Shown here: positions 8,562 to 15,167 of the stretch, in pieces | How the letters are laid out: the number at the start of each line of letters is the position of its first letter | Numbering within the stretch: position 1 is the first letter of the stretch | Source of the DNA: DATKCA01 sp035544675 | GTDB lineage: Bacteria > Acidobacteriota > Thermoanaerobaculia > Gp7-AA8 | Reading direction: 5' to 3' | Length of the DNA stretch: 21,335 bases | NCBI GenBank assembly: GCA_035544675.1 | Contig: DATKCA010000169.1 | Location: 1 to 21,335, forward strand | The notes under the pieces: generated by a model | Told to the model about the DNA's origin: nothing | The model's input: the letters and a program-made list of their open reading frames with translations, nothing else | The model's database searches: none | Made by a program: the position numbers and the translations under genes

Positions 8562-10970
8562 TCATCTCCCCGCGGAGCGGCGCCGTGCGCCGCTGGCCGG
8601 GGCGACCGTGACCGTGCCGCTGTTCACGCTCGCAGTGGTGGGCGTGCAGGGGTTCGAGATGGACACCCAGAACGGCGTCGGCGTCGTGATCGGGTCGGTC
8701 ATCACGGAGGGGCCGCTGACGTTGAGCGGCCGGTTTCGATCGCCCGTCGTGCCCTGGAACCACCGATAGCTGAGCGACGGCCCGGAGACACCGATGCTGA
8801 GGATCGCGCTCGCGCCCGGCGCCACGACCTGATCGCGCGGCGGCGACGTGATGACAGGCACCGAGCAGGTCGCGACGGTCGTGATCGCGGCGGTGGCCGT
8901 GTCGACCAGACCGCATTCGTTCGTTGCGCGAAGCCAGAAGCTGGTCGCCGCGAAGATCGGAAGCGTGGTCACGGAGGCGGACGTCGCGCCGCTCACCGGC
9001 CGCGACGTGTCGGGCGGCGCGCCCTCGTACCACTGAAACTGCATCGGCGAAGTCCCGGAGACCGTGGCCGAGAGCGAGGCGCTCGAGCCGTTCACGACCA
9101 CGCTGCTGGCGGGCTGGATGATGACGCGCGGCGCCGTGCACGGGCGCACTTCGATCGTCACCGTCTCGGTGACACGCGCGCCGCAGTCGTTGGAGACCTG
9201 AATCCAGTAGCTCGTCGTCACGGGCGGAGTCACGGTGACGGCCGGCGTCGCAGCCAGCGGCCGTGAGACATCGCCGAGCGGCCCCGTGAACCACTGGAAG
9301 GACAGCGGACGGCCGCCGCTACCGGCGATCACGCGAAGCTCGACACTGGCACCTTCGAGGATCGACGTCGATTGCGTGATCGCGCCGACGATCACCGCCG
9401 GACAGCCGCTGACCGTGATGGTCGCGGCGAGGCTGTCCGCGGCCGGCGTGCAGGGCCCGGTCACGCGAACCCAGTAGCTCGTCGTGACGGCCGGGACCAC
9501 GGCCACGGTCGGCCCGGTGGCGCCCACGAGCGGAAGTCGCGTGTCGCCGCGGGAGCCTTCGTACCATTGATACTGCAGCGGGAGAGAACCGCTCGCCTCG
9601 ACGAGGAGCGTCAAGCTCTCGCCGACGAGGTTCAGCGACTGCGGGTGTACGGTGATCGAAGGCGGTGTACAGGTCGGCTGCCCGCCGCCACCCCCGCCGC
9701 CACCCCCACCGTCTCCCCCACCGCCTCCGGTGCCCGTACCGTAGACCGCCGATGCGGCCTCCCGGTCCCAGCTCTGCAGCGCAGCGCCGTTCGGATCGTT
9801 GTTGAAGTCGACGCTCGAGTTCATCAGCGCGTCGAAGTTGATCGTTCCGCCCGCCGGCGGATCGTCGGAGTGCCGGAAGCCGAGCGTGTGTCCCAGCTCG
9901 TGCGCCAGGACGTGCTCGAAGCCGTTGCCGGTGAGGCCGCGGCCGGTAATCCCGTTCTGGATCACCAGTCCGACTTCGCGGATCGAGTAGAAGTTCTCGC
10001 CGTTGGAGGTGTGCCGGTCGCTCGTGTCGACGAAGAATCCGCCGATCGCAAGCGTCGAGCCGCCGCCCCCCCCGAACGACCCGGGGATCTCGTTGGACAG
10101 ATCGTTGAAGATGATGGCGTTGACGCCATCCGGACTGCGCAGTGCGCTCGTGACCGTCGTCGTTCCGCCGTATTGATAGACGATGTTCGATGACGTGTCG
10201 TTCGTCCACACCGCCAGACCGATCTGCGCCGCGGTGAGTCCGCCCTGCGTGGCGCCCGGCTGCGATCCGTTGCTGCGGAACACGACGGAAGTCGGAAATG
10301 TGGAGCGGCGGAATCCGATGCCGTCACTGTTCTGGATGAGATAGCTGCCGATCGTGGCGTCGCTCCTCTGCTCCAGACCGTCCACACTGCGCTCCAGCGC
10401 CCTCGGAACGACGTAGTCGGGGCGTGGATTGCCGCCCCGCGCGGTCTCCCGCACGAATTGCAGGAACGGCTGCGCCGCCCTCTGCGGCTCGCGATGCCGC
10501 ACTCCTTCGAAGTCCCATCCGAAGATCTCGCTGGAATCGCGCAGAAGGAGCTCGCGCCCCGCCGAGTCGCGCGCGAATGAGAACTTGCCGAGAGTCAGGT
10601 TGCGGGTCGCCCAGCGGCCGTCCGCCGTGTGGTCCAGAAAGAGCAGCACGCGCTCGCCGGGCTTGAACCGGGGAGAGCCCGGGATGATCAGGGCGATGTC
10701 GCCAGCCGCGCCGCCCGGAGAAACCACTTCGATGTGATCCCCGCTGCGGAGAGAGCCGCGGATCGACTCGTCGACGCGAATCGTGGTCACCGTCTCGATC
10801 GCGTCCGCGCTGGAGACCCCACTCCTCGACTCGATGGCCGTCCCGGCCACGACCGCGTGCGCAGCAAGCACGAGCGAGCGGTCCGGGCCGACCAGGAACG
10901 TGGCCGCGCTCGCCGCGCCGGCGAAAAGAGACAGAACGGCAAAAAGCCGGATGGATCGCAAGTTGTTCAT
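8562..10970 (-). CDS. Exported matrixin-like zinc metalloprotease with four Ig-like repeats
   Basis: The protein has 802 residues from the ATG at 10970. The frame stays open upstream to 11105, but only the start at 10970 gives a signal peptide (MNNLRSIRLFAVLSLFAGAASA). The zinc site is HELGHTLGFRH, with H357, E358, H361 and H367, followed by a Met-turn candidate M383 (ALMNSS). This HExxHxxGxxH plus Met-turn layout defines metzincins. A Gly-rich linker (about 413-430) joins four repeats of about 87-89 residues at roughly 434-520, 523-608, 611-699 and 702-790. Each repeat opens near a Cys and a Pro, has a QW(Y/F)xG core, a SYW or SFW strand and a closing Cys before the last strand. Such repeats resemble bacterial Ig-like adhesive domains. 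The protein is probably secreted or surface-anchored. There is no sorting signal at the C-terminus (RRRSAGR). Confidence 0.85.
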   Translation of the reverse strand: MNNLRSIRLFAVLSLFAGAASAATFLVGPDRSLVLAAHAVVAGTAIESRSGVSSADAIETVTTIRVDESIRGSLRSGDHIEVVSPGGAAGDIALIIPGSPRFKPGERVLLFLDHTADGRWATRNLTLGKFSFARDSAGRELLLRDSSEIFGWDFEGVRHREPQRAAQPFLQFVRETARGGNPRPDYVVPRALERSVDGLEQRSDATIGSYLIQNSDGIGFRRSTFPTSVVFRSNGSQPGATQGGLTAAQIGLAVWTNDTSSNIVYQYGGTTTVTSALRSPDGVNAIIFNDLSNEIPGSFGGGGGSTLAIGGFFVDTSDRHTSNGENFYSIREVGLVIQNGITGRGLTGNGFEHVLAHELGHTLGFRHSDDPPAGGTINFDALMNSSVDFNNDPNGAALQSWDREAASAVYGTGTGGGGGDGGGGGGGGGGQPTCTPPSITVHPQSLNLVGESLTLLVEASGSLPLQYQWYEGSRGDTRLPLVGATGPTVAVVPAVTTSYWVRVTGPCTPAADSLAATITVSGCPAVIVGAITQSTSILEGASVELRVIAGSGGRPLSFQWFTGPLGDVSRPLAATPAVTVTPPVTTSYWIQVSNDCGARVTETVTIEVRPCTAPRVIIQPASSVVVNGSSASLSATVSGTSPMQFQWYEGAPPDTSRPVSGATSASVTTLPIFAATSFWLRATNECGLVDTATAAITTVATCSVPVITSPPRDQVVAPGASAILSIGVSGPSLSYRWFQGTTGDRNRPLNVSGPSVMTDPITTPTPFWVSISNPCTPTTASVNSGTVTVAPASGARRRSAGR

Positions 10971-11126
10971 TTTAGCGGCCGAGTCAGTGCCCGGCGCCGG
11001 TCCCCACGTTTCCTGATTGTGGTGCCGCCATCGGCAGGAGGCTGCGACCTCCGTCACACGGCGCCCGGTCGTTATTGCAGTGCGACAAGCCCGGCGGTCA
11101 GCCAATTCCCCGATCGCCGGGTTTGA

Positions 11127-11396
11127 TCACACCCGGCGGACGAGCCTGCGTCCGAAATAGCCGGCACCGAGGAGACCGATGGCGACGGCCAGGATGACGA
11201 GAATCCGGGTGCTCCCTCCGAAGAGAACGGGGTAGCGGACCATATTGAGGATCAGGATGCCGCTGATGATCAGGTAGAGAGCGATGCGCACGGCGTAGAG
11301 CAGCGGCGAGGGCTTGCGCGCACGGAGCGTGTCGCTCCAGAGGATCCAGAGCATTACGGTGATCGCCGCGATGGCCATTCCGGCGGGACTCATCAT
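11127..11396 (-). CDS. Small membrane protein of unknown function
   Basis: The protein has 89 residues with three predicted membrane helices at about 6-21, 33-53 and 64-83 and a basic C-terminus (GRRLVRRV). No family is recognised. Two ATG codons are adjacent at 11396 and 11393, and no Shine-Dalgarno sequence is seen. It lies on the same strand as the selenoprotein gene, 44 bp downstream of its stop, with the AGGGCTC heptamer array filling the gap. A short inverted repeat (11090-11096 with 11115-11121, 18-nt loop) lies just after its stop and could weaken read-through. It is likely real because of its coherent membrane topology, but support is limited. Confidence 0.55.
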   Translation of the reverse strand: MMSPAGMAIAAITVMLWILWSDTLRARKPSPLLYAVRIALYLIISGILILNMVRYPVLFGGSTRILVILAVAIGLLGAGYFGRRLVRRV

Positions 11397-11400
11397 GATC

Positions 11401-11442
11401 AGGGCTCAGGGCTCAGGGCTCAGGGCTCAGGGCTCAGGGCTC
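11401..11442. repeat. Tandem heptamer array, six copies of AGGGCTC
   Basis: Six exact head-to-tail copies of the 7-nt unit AGGGCTC fill the space between the small membrane protein gene and the selenoprotein gene. The last copy touches the selenoprotein stop codon (TGA on the minus strand, 11441-11443). Copy number is likely variable because the copies are identical. Confidence 0.95.
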
Positions 11443-11788
11443 AGAGGCCATCATATTCATCCGCTTGATAGCCGAACACGCTTTTCCGGCCGATGAGCAG
11501 CAGCGGGCGCCGGATGAGGTTCGGCTCTTCCATCATCAGGTCGATGGCCTGCCTCTTCGTCAGTTTGCGCGCGCCGAGGTTCCGCTCTTTGTACGCCGGG
11601 CTGCGGGTGTTGATGAAGTCTTCCAGATGCGACTCGTCGATGAGCTTCTCGAGAAGCTCCCGCGAGGGTGGCTCCCTGGCCAGATCGTGTTTGATGAGCT
11701 CGATGCCCTGACCTTCCAGGTGGGCGACGGCCTTACGGCAGCTCGTTCAGGTCGGTTTGAGGTAGATCTCGGCGCGCCGGGTCGTCAT
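11441..11788 (-). CDS. Selenocysteine-containing ArsC/Spx-family thioredoxin-fold protein (UGA at codon 14)
   Basis: The ATG at 11786-11788 opens MTTRRAEIYLKPT. An in-frame TGA (11747-11749) follows, then an open frame to TGA at 11441-11443, giving 115 residues, the usual ArsC/Spx size. The family signature is YxKPxCxxCRKA; here it reads YLKPT-U-TSCRKA, so the UGA sits exactly at the catalytic Cys, with C17 as the resolving Cys. The downstream part is intact and typical: FINTRSPAYKERNL (about 66-79) and PNLIRRPLLLIGRKSVFGY (about 89-107). A SECIS-like hairpin follows the UGA at 11705-11725, and tRNA-Sec is present at 15699-15796. The start overlaps the stop of the BFD ferredoxin gene (ATGA). 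The role is probably a redox or arsenate-reductase-like enzyme; the Spx-type regulator role is less likely but open. The alternative is a recent Cys-to-stop mutation, which the SECIS-like element and the tRNA make unlikely. Confidence 0.88.
11705..11725 (-). promoter_or_regulatory. Bacterial SECIS-like hairpin downstream of the UGA
   Basis: On the minus strand, GCCC (11725-11722) pairs with GGGC (11708-11705) and ACCT (11721-11718) pairs with AGGT (11714-11711). This leaves a bulged CA (11710-11709) and a GGA apical loop (11717-11715). The loop begins 29 nt after the UGA and starts with G. Known bacterial SECIS elements need an apical loop about 16-37 nt after the UGA with a G in its first two positions, so both rules are met. 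The hairpin was paired by eye and has not been folded computationally. Confidence 0.65.
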
Positions 11789-12060
11789 TTCTTTCGCACC
11801 CACCATTGATCGAGCGTGGCGGCAGGCGCCGCGGCAACGGCGGCGTGCTTCGGCGCCAGCTCCTCGATCATGTTCTGGACGTCGGGCGTGCAGGTCCCGC
11901 CGCAATCGCCGAGCGTGGCGCCGGTGCGGACGGCGACCTGGCTCAAGGTCCAGGCCCCTTCGCGGATGGCCCGCTCGATCATCCTGTATTTGATGTTCTC
12001 GCAGCGGCAGACGGTCTTGAGGCCTCTGATGGCCGGGTGGAGATCGTCCGAGGCTTCCAT
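11785..12060 (-). CDS. BFD-type [2Fe-2S] ferredoxin-like protein
   Basis: The protein has 91 residues. Cysteines C18 and C20 (VCRC) and C53 and C57 (DCGGTC) enclose a helical segment with the family pattern (IERAIREGAWTLSQVAVRTGATLGD). This is the bacterioferritin-associated ferredoxin/NifU-middle type of [2Fe-2S] domain. The second pair is spaced C-x3-C; the family usually has C-x2-C, so one residue is inserted. The last 30 residues are Ala-rich and outside the domain. Its TGA overlaps the ATG of the selenoprotein gene, which suggests the two proteins are made together and may exchange electrons. No Shine-Dalgarno sequence is seen before the ATG at 12060. The inverted heptamer arrays lie directly upstream. 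Confidence 0.8.
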   Translation of the reverse strand: MEASDDLHPAIRGLKTVCRCENIKYRMIERAIREGAWTLSQVAVRTGATLGDCGGTCTPDVQNMIEELAPKHAAVAAAPAATLDQWWVRKK

Positions 12061-12105
12061 GCGCCGAGGCTAACACGGCACGGCTGTCACGCCTTCCCTC
12101 GCGGG

Positions 12106-12182
12106 CCGGCAACCGGTAACCGGTAACCGGTAACGGGAAACCGGAAACCGGAAACCGGAAACCGGTAACGGGAAACCGGTGA
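12106..12182. repeat. Tandem heptamer array, left arm (CCGGTAA / CCGGAAA type)
   Basis: Eleven consecutive 7-nt units run without a phase change: CCGGCAA, three CCGGTAA, CGGGAAA, three CCGGAAA, CCGGTAA, CGGGAAA and CCGGTGA. With the hexamer tract and the right arm, this fills the 349-bp space between the BFD gene and tRNA-Ala, where no gene is visible. The open frames across it are products of the repeats. Confidence 0.95.
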
Positions 12183-12201
12183 CCGGGGGACGATTCAAAA
12201 C

Positions 12202-12237
12202 CGGGCTCGGGCTCGGGCTCGGGGTCGGGCTCGGGCT
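12202..12237. repeat. Tandem hexamer tract, six copies of CGGGCT
   Basis: Six head-to-tail copies of CGGGCT (one reads CGGGGT) lie between the two inverted heptamer arrays. The unit shares GGGCTC with the heptamer array at 11401-11442 but has 6-nt periodicity. Confidence 0.93.
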
Positions 12238-12257
12238 CGGGAAGACGAGTTGCCTGT

Positions 12258-12334
12258 CGGTTTCCGGTTGCCGGTTTCCGGTTGCCGGTTTCCGCCTTCC
12301 GGTTGCCGGTTTCCGGTTTCCGCCTTCCGGGCGC
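12258..12334. repeat. Tandem heptamer array, right arm (CGGTTTC / CGGTTGC type)
   Basis: Eleven 7-nt units run in phase: CGGTTTC alternates with CGGTTGC, with two CGCCTTC units and a final CGGGCGC. CGGTTTC is the reverse complement of GAAACCG, the phase-shifted unit of the left arm, so this array is an inverted copy of the same family. Both arms are exactly 77 bp. Confidence 0.95.
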
Positions 12335-12409
12335 CGGGCCACTGGGGGCCGTTCGTATACAATTCGCGGCGGAATTTCGAGGGGAGGATCGCGTTAGCGC
12401 CTCCCGTGT

Positions 12410-12486
12410 GGGGCCGTAGCTCAGTTTGGGAGAGCGCCTGAATGGCATTCAGGAGGTCGTGAGTTCGATCCTCATCGGCTCCACCA
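12410..12486 (+). tRNA. tRNA-Ala (anticodon GGC)
   Basis: A full cloverleaf of 77 nt includes an encoded CCA (12484-12486). The acceptor stem GGGGCCG/CGGCTCC has 7 pairs with one G-U. The anticodon stem CCTGA/TCAGG encloses the loop ATGGCAT, giving anticodon GGC. The T-arm has the standard GTTCGATC loop. A -10-like TACAAT lies at 12358-12363, but no matching -35 is seen. An intrinsic terminator follows. Confidence 0.96.
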
Positions 12487-12504
12487 GCCCACAGCGAGCA
12501 ACCG

Positions 12505-12534
12505 AAGGCCGGCGCGGCGCGCCGGCCTTTTTTT
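12505..12534 (+). terminator. Intrinsic terminator of tRNA-Ala
   Basis: An 11-bp perfect stem (AAGGCCGGCGC at 12505-12515 with GCGCCGGCCTT at 12519-12529) has a 3-nt loop and is followed by a T-run to 12534. It is a strong Rho-independent terminator placed 18 nt after the tRNA CCA end. Confidence 0.93.
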
Positions 12535-12557
12535 GTACTGACTTAAGCCTCCGGGTC

Positions 12558-12581
12558 TCAACGCTTTACAAGCGGCGTTGA
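12558..12581. promoter_or_regulatory. Short inverted repeat upstream of the response regulator
   Basis: TCAACGC (12558-12564) and GCGTTGA (12575-12581) form a perfect 7-bp inverted repeat with a 10-nt spacer, about 50 bp before the GTG start of the response regulator gene. It could be an operator or part of the 5' leader; no promoter hexamers are convincing here. Confidence 0.3.
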
Positions 12582-12629
12582 TGCGCACGCCCCTTGCACT
12601 TCTCCATGACCGGGAGATAGTGCTCGAGA

Positions 12630-13121
12630 GTGACTCGCATCCTCATCGTCGATGACGAAAAGACCATTCGCAAGCTTCTCGAACGGATAGCCACCCGCGC
12701 CGGCTTCGAGGTCGACGTGGCGCGGGACGGCCTCGAAGCGCTGGAGATGCTGGGGCGGCAGACCTACGACATCGCCATCGTCGACCTGATGATGCCGCGG
12801 CTGAGCGGGTACGACCTCGTGCAGCAGATCAGCACGATGAATCCGCGGCCGACCGTCATCGTTGCGACGGCCATGATGAACGGCGATGCGGCCTCGCTCG
12901 ACGACTCGATGGTGCGCCGTGTGATCAAGAAGCCGTTCGACATCAACGCGGTGGCCGCGGCGCTCGTGGAGACGGCGCGTCAGATCGCCGACGAGCGCAA
13001 CTCCCCCTCCCCTCCGATCGTGGTGCTTGACGACGCTGCCGTGAACGCGGTGGAATCCACGGACGAGAAGACTCCTGCCGCACCCAAGGATCCGACGCCG
13101 CCCAAACAGGGGACGTCGTAA
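12630..13121 (+). CDS. Single-domain response regulator (CheY/receiver type)
   Basis: The protein has 163 residues with a GTG start at 12630 and a purine stretch (GGGAG) 13 nt upstream. The receiver domain covers about 1-120: acidic pocket D8/D9 (ILIVDDE), phosphorylation site D52 (IVDLMMP), T80 (VIVAT) and K101 (KKPF). There is no DNA-binding or enzymatic output domain. The C-terminal 40 residues are Pro/Ala-rich and look disordered. It stands 82 bp before tonB on the same strand, so it may act on the energy-transduction complex or simply share its transcript. The nearest kinase in the window is 3.5 kb away, so pairing with it is only possible. Confidence 0.92.
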   Translation: MTRILIVDDEKTIRKLLERIATRAGFEVDVARDGLEALEMLGRQTYDIAIVDLMMPRLSGYDLVQQISTMNPRPTVIVATAMMNGDAASLDDSMVRRVIKKPFDINAVAAALVETARQIADERNSPSPPIVVLDDAAVNAVESTDEKTPAAPKDPTPPKQGTS

Positions 13122-13157
13122 GCAGTTTCTTTCCAGTTCCGGACAGTGTCCAACCTC

Positions 13158-13173
13158 TGGCACCACTTCAGCA
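13158..13173 (+). promoter_or_regulatory. Candidate sigma-54 promoter upstream of tonB
   Basis: TGGCAC (13158-13163) followed by CACTT and CAGCA gives GG and GC exactly 10 nt apart, the required -24/-12 spacing. The -24 box is perfect; the -12 box has CAGC where TTGC is usual. The predicted transcript would start about 20 nt before the ATG at 13204 and keep its AGAGAGG ribosome-binding site. This was read by eye only. Confidence 0.35.
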
Positions 13174-13203
13174 CGGTCGAGGCCGTAAGAGAGGCATCCC
13201 GCC

Positions 13204-13983
13204 ATGTTCGACGACGTCCTCATCGAATCCGCCGGCAAGGACAGGAACAAAGGTAGCTGGGTCACCGCCCTGATCTCGTCGATCATTCACCTCGGAGTGG
13301 TCGGCGCGATCATCGCCGCCGGCTACTACGTCAAGGAGAATCCCGAGGTCATCGAGAAACCGATCAAGGCTTTCATGGTGGCGTCAGCGCCCCCTCCCCC
13401 ACCACCCCCCCCGCCCCCGCCCGCGGCAACGCAGGCCACTCCCCGACAGACCACGCCGCGTGTGGAGACTCCGCGCGAGACGCAGGAGACGTTCCGCCAA
13501 CCGACTGAGATCCCGGAGGAACTTCCTGATGTGTCGGGCCAGGTCACGGACACGGCCGGCGGCGTCGAAGGCGGAGTCGTGGGAGGCCAGGTCGGGGGTG
13601 TCGTCGGCGGAGTGGTGGGCGGAGTCGTGGGAGGCGTCATCGGCGGCACGCTGGGAGGGCAGATCGGCGGCCAGATCGGCGGAACGGGCGACCGGCCCGT
13701 CCGAGTCGGCGGCAACGTCAAGGCCCCGGTATCGATCACGCGCGTCGACCCTGTGTACACGGAAGTTGCAAGAAAGGCACGCATCGAGGGCATCGTCATC
13801 ATCGAAGCGATCATCGATCGGAACGGAAACGTCACCGACGCCCGTGTTCTCAAACCGCTCCCCTTAGGACTCGATCAGCAGGCCCTGGAAGCCGTGAAAC
13901 GGTGGAAGTTCAGGCCCGGAACTCTCAACGGACAACCCGTTCCCGTCATCTACAACCTGACAGTCAACTTCAGGCTGCAATAG
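13204..13983 (+). CDS. tonB: TonB-type energy transducer with GG-x-x tetrapeptide repeats
   Basis: The protein has 259 residues; the ATG is preceded by AGAGAGG at about 9 nt. There is a short cytoplasmic N-terminus, one membrane helix at about 19-42, and a run of 11 prolines at 63-73. A Gly-Val-rich stretch (119-162) follows, built of repeated GGVV-like tetrapeptides. The C-terminal TonB domain (about 175-259) has DPVYTEVARKARIEG, DRNGNV and WKFRPGTLNGQPV. TonB carries the energy of the proton gradient from ExbB/ExbD across the periplasm to outer-membrane receptors. The GG-x-x region replaces part of the usual Pro-Lys/Pro-Glu spacer and is unusual. The codons for the proline run contain a C8 homopolymer at 13405-13412. 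Confidence 0.93.
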   Translation: MFDDVLIESAGKDRNKGSWVTALISSIIHLGVVGAIIAAGYYVKENPEVIEKPIKAFMVASAPPPPPPPPPPPAATQATPRQTTPRVETPRETQETFRQPTEIPEELPDVSGQVTDTAGGVEGGVVGGQVGGVVGGVVGGVVGGVIGGTLGGQIGGQIGGTGDRPVRVGGNVKAPVSITRVDPVYTEVARKARIEGIVIIEAIIDRNGNVTDARVLKPLPLGLDQQALEAVKRWKFRPGTLNGQPVPVIYNLTVNFRLQ

Positions 13984-13997
13984 AAGAGGAGAAGTGA

Positions 13998-14705
13998 ATG
14001 GAAGACGCACAACATCAATTCACGATGGCTGGAATGTGGAGTGTGATGACTCCCATCGGCAAAGGCGTGATCATCGTCCTGGCCATCATGTCGATCTGGT
14101 CGCTGACGATCGCGATCGAGCGCATGTGGCGGTTCCATCAGGCCAAGAAGCAGTCGCTCAGGCTGGCCGTGGGGATCACGCCTCTTCTCAAGCAGCACAA
14201 GCTCGAAGACGCGATCACCCTGACCAAGGAAAAACGGTTCCGGCACAGTCATCTCGCCCGTGTCCTCTCGGCCGGTCTGACGGAGTTTCACTACGAGACC
14301 TCGCAGCAACTGCCCCCCGACTTCGACCTCATCGACTCGGGCAAGCGCGCCATCGAGCGCGAGACGCTCATGACCACTTCTGAGATGAAGAAAGGCCTGG
14401 GCAACCTCGCCACCATCTCCACGACCGCTCCGTTCATCGGGCTGTTCGGAACGGTCATCGGCATCATCACCGCCTTCCAGGGCATGGCTCTGAGCGGTTC
14501 CGGAGGACTGGGAGCGGTCTCCGCGGGCATCGCCGAGGCGCTGGGAGCGACGGCGCTCGGATTGTTCGTGGCCGTGCCGGCGGTCTGGCTGTACAACTAC
14601 TTCCAGAACAAGGTGGAGCGGTTCCAGGTCGAGATGTCGAACTCGTCATCGCAGCTCATCGATTACTTCATCAAGAACGAGGCGCGCGCCAGAGCGCGCG
14701 CGTAG
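13998..14705 (+). CDS. exbB: ExbB/TolQ/MotA-family proton-channel protein
   Basis: The protein has 235 residues, starts 14 bp after tonB and has a strong purine-rich ribosome-binding site (GAGGAG). There are three membrane helices: about 17-40, about 136-160 (ISTTAPFIGLFGTVIGIITAF) and about 178-202 (EALGATALGLFVAVPAVWLYNYF). A cytoplasmic loop lies between the first two, as in ExbB. It forms the pentameric channel that, with ExbD, powers TonB. The family also includes TolQ and gliding-motor subunits, but the adjacent tonB favours the ExbB role. The C-terminus is an Arg-Ala tail (ARARARA) encoded by a CG-rich run. Confidence 0.93.
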   Translation: MEDAQHQFTMAGMWSVMTPIGKGVIIVLAIMSIWSLTIAIERMWRFHQAKKQSLRLAVGITPLLKQHKLEDAITLTKEKRFRHSHLARVLSAGLTEFHYETSQQLPPDFDLIDSGKRAIERETLMTTSEMKKGLGNLATISTTAPFIGLFGTVIGIITAFQGMALSGSGGLGAVSAGIAEALGATALGLFVAVPAVWLYNYFQNKVERFQVEMSNSSSQLIDYFIKNEARARARA

Positions 14706-14717
14706 CGGAGGCGAGCG

Positions 14718-15164
14718 ATGGCGTTCGGCGCAGGTGGCGGCAGCCCCAACGAAGTCAAAGGCGACATCAACGTCACTCCTCTCGTCGATGTCTGCCTGGT
14801 GCTGCTGATCATCTTCATGGTCGTGACGCCGATGCTGCAGCAGGGCGTCGACGTGCAGCTTCCGCAGGGTCCGCACGCGGAGAAGAAACCGGGCAAAGAG
14901 GGCGACCTCATCGTCTCCATCAAGCAGGACGGCACGGTCTTCGTCGGCCAGGACTGGATTCCGGACCGCAACCTCGTGACGTACCTTCGCGCCGAGCGCC
15001 AGAAGGACCCCACCCGGATCATTCAACTGAAGGCCGACAAGCGGATCAACTTCGGCAAGGTCCGCGAGGTCATGAAGGCCGCCAACGAGGCCGAGTTCCC
15101 CGGCGTGGCCATCATGACCGAGAACCAGCAGGCCGGCGCCCAGATGGCGCAGGGAAAGATGTAA
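14718..15164 (+). CDS. exbD: ExbD/TolR-family protein (first copy)
   Basis: The protein has 148 residues, with GGAGG-like sequence before the ATG at 14718. Its single membrane helix (about 22-40) carries the proton-binding D24 in INVTPLVDVCLVLLIIFM. A periplasmic domain follows, with VSIKQDGTVFVG and IQLKADKRINFGKV. It lies 12 bp after exbB and 3 bp before the second exbD. The last 12 residues (QQAGAQMAQGKM) extend past the fold. Confidence 0.93.
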   Translation: MAFGAGGGSPNEVKGDINVTPLVDVCLVLLIIFMVVTPMLQQGVDVQLPQGPHAEKKPGKEGDLIVSIKQDGTVFVGQDWIPDRNLVTYLRAERQKDPTRIIQLKADKRINFGKVREVMKAANEAEFPGVAIMTENQQAGAQMAQGKM

Positions 15165-15167
15165 GCC

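Noticed and set aside
10971..11105. N-terminal extension of the metalloprotease to 11105
   Set aside because: The 45 added residues would bury a good signal peptide that begins at 10970.
11747..11749. UGA as a nonsense mutation making a pseudogene
   Set aside because: The UGA sits exactly at the catalytic Cys, the rest of the frame is intact, a SECIS-like hairpin follows and tRNA-Sec is present.
12106..12334. CRISPR array
   Set aside because: The units are 6-7 nt with no spacers, so these are tandem repeats.
12179..12397. Small open frames rich in GFRLPVAG-like or PEPEPEP-like repeats
   Set aside because: They are direct translations of the tandem repeats and have no ribosome-binding site or family.
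11747..12448. A 233-codon open frame on the minus strand ending at the UGA
   Set aside because: Most of it translates the heptamer and hexamer arrays and then overlaps the BFD gene in another frame; only its last 13 codons are real, as the selenoprotein N-terminus.
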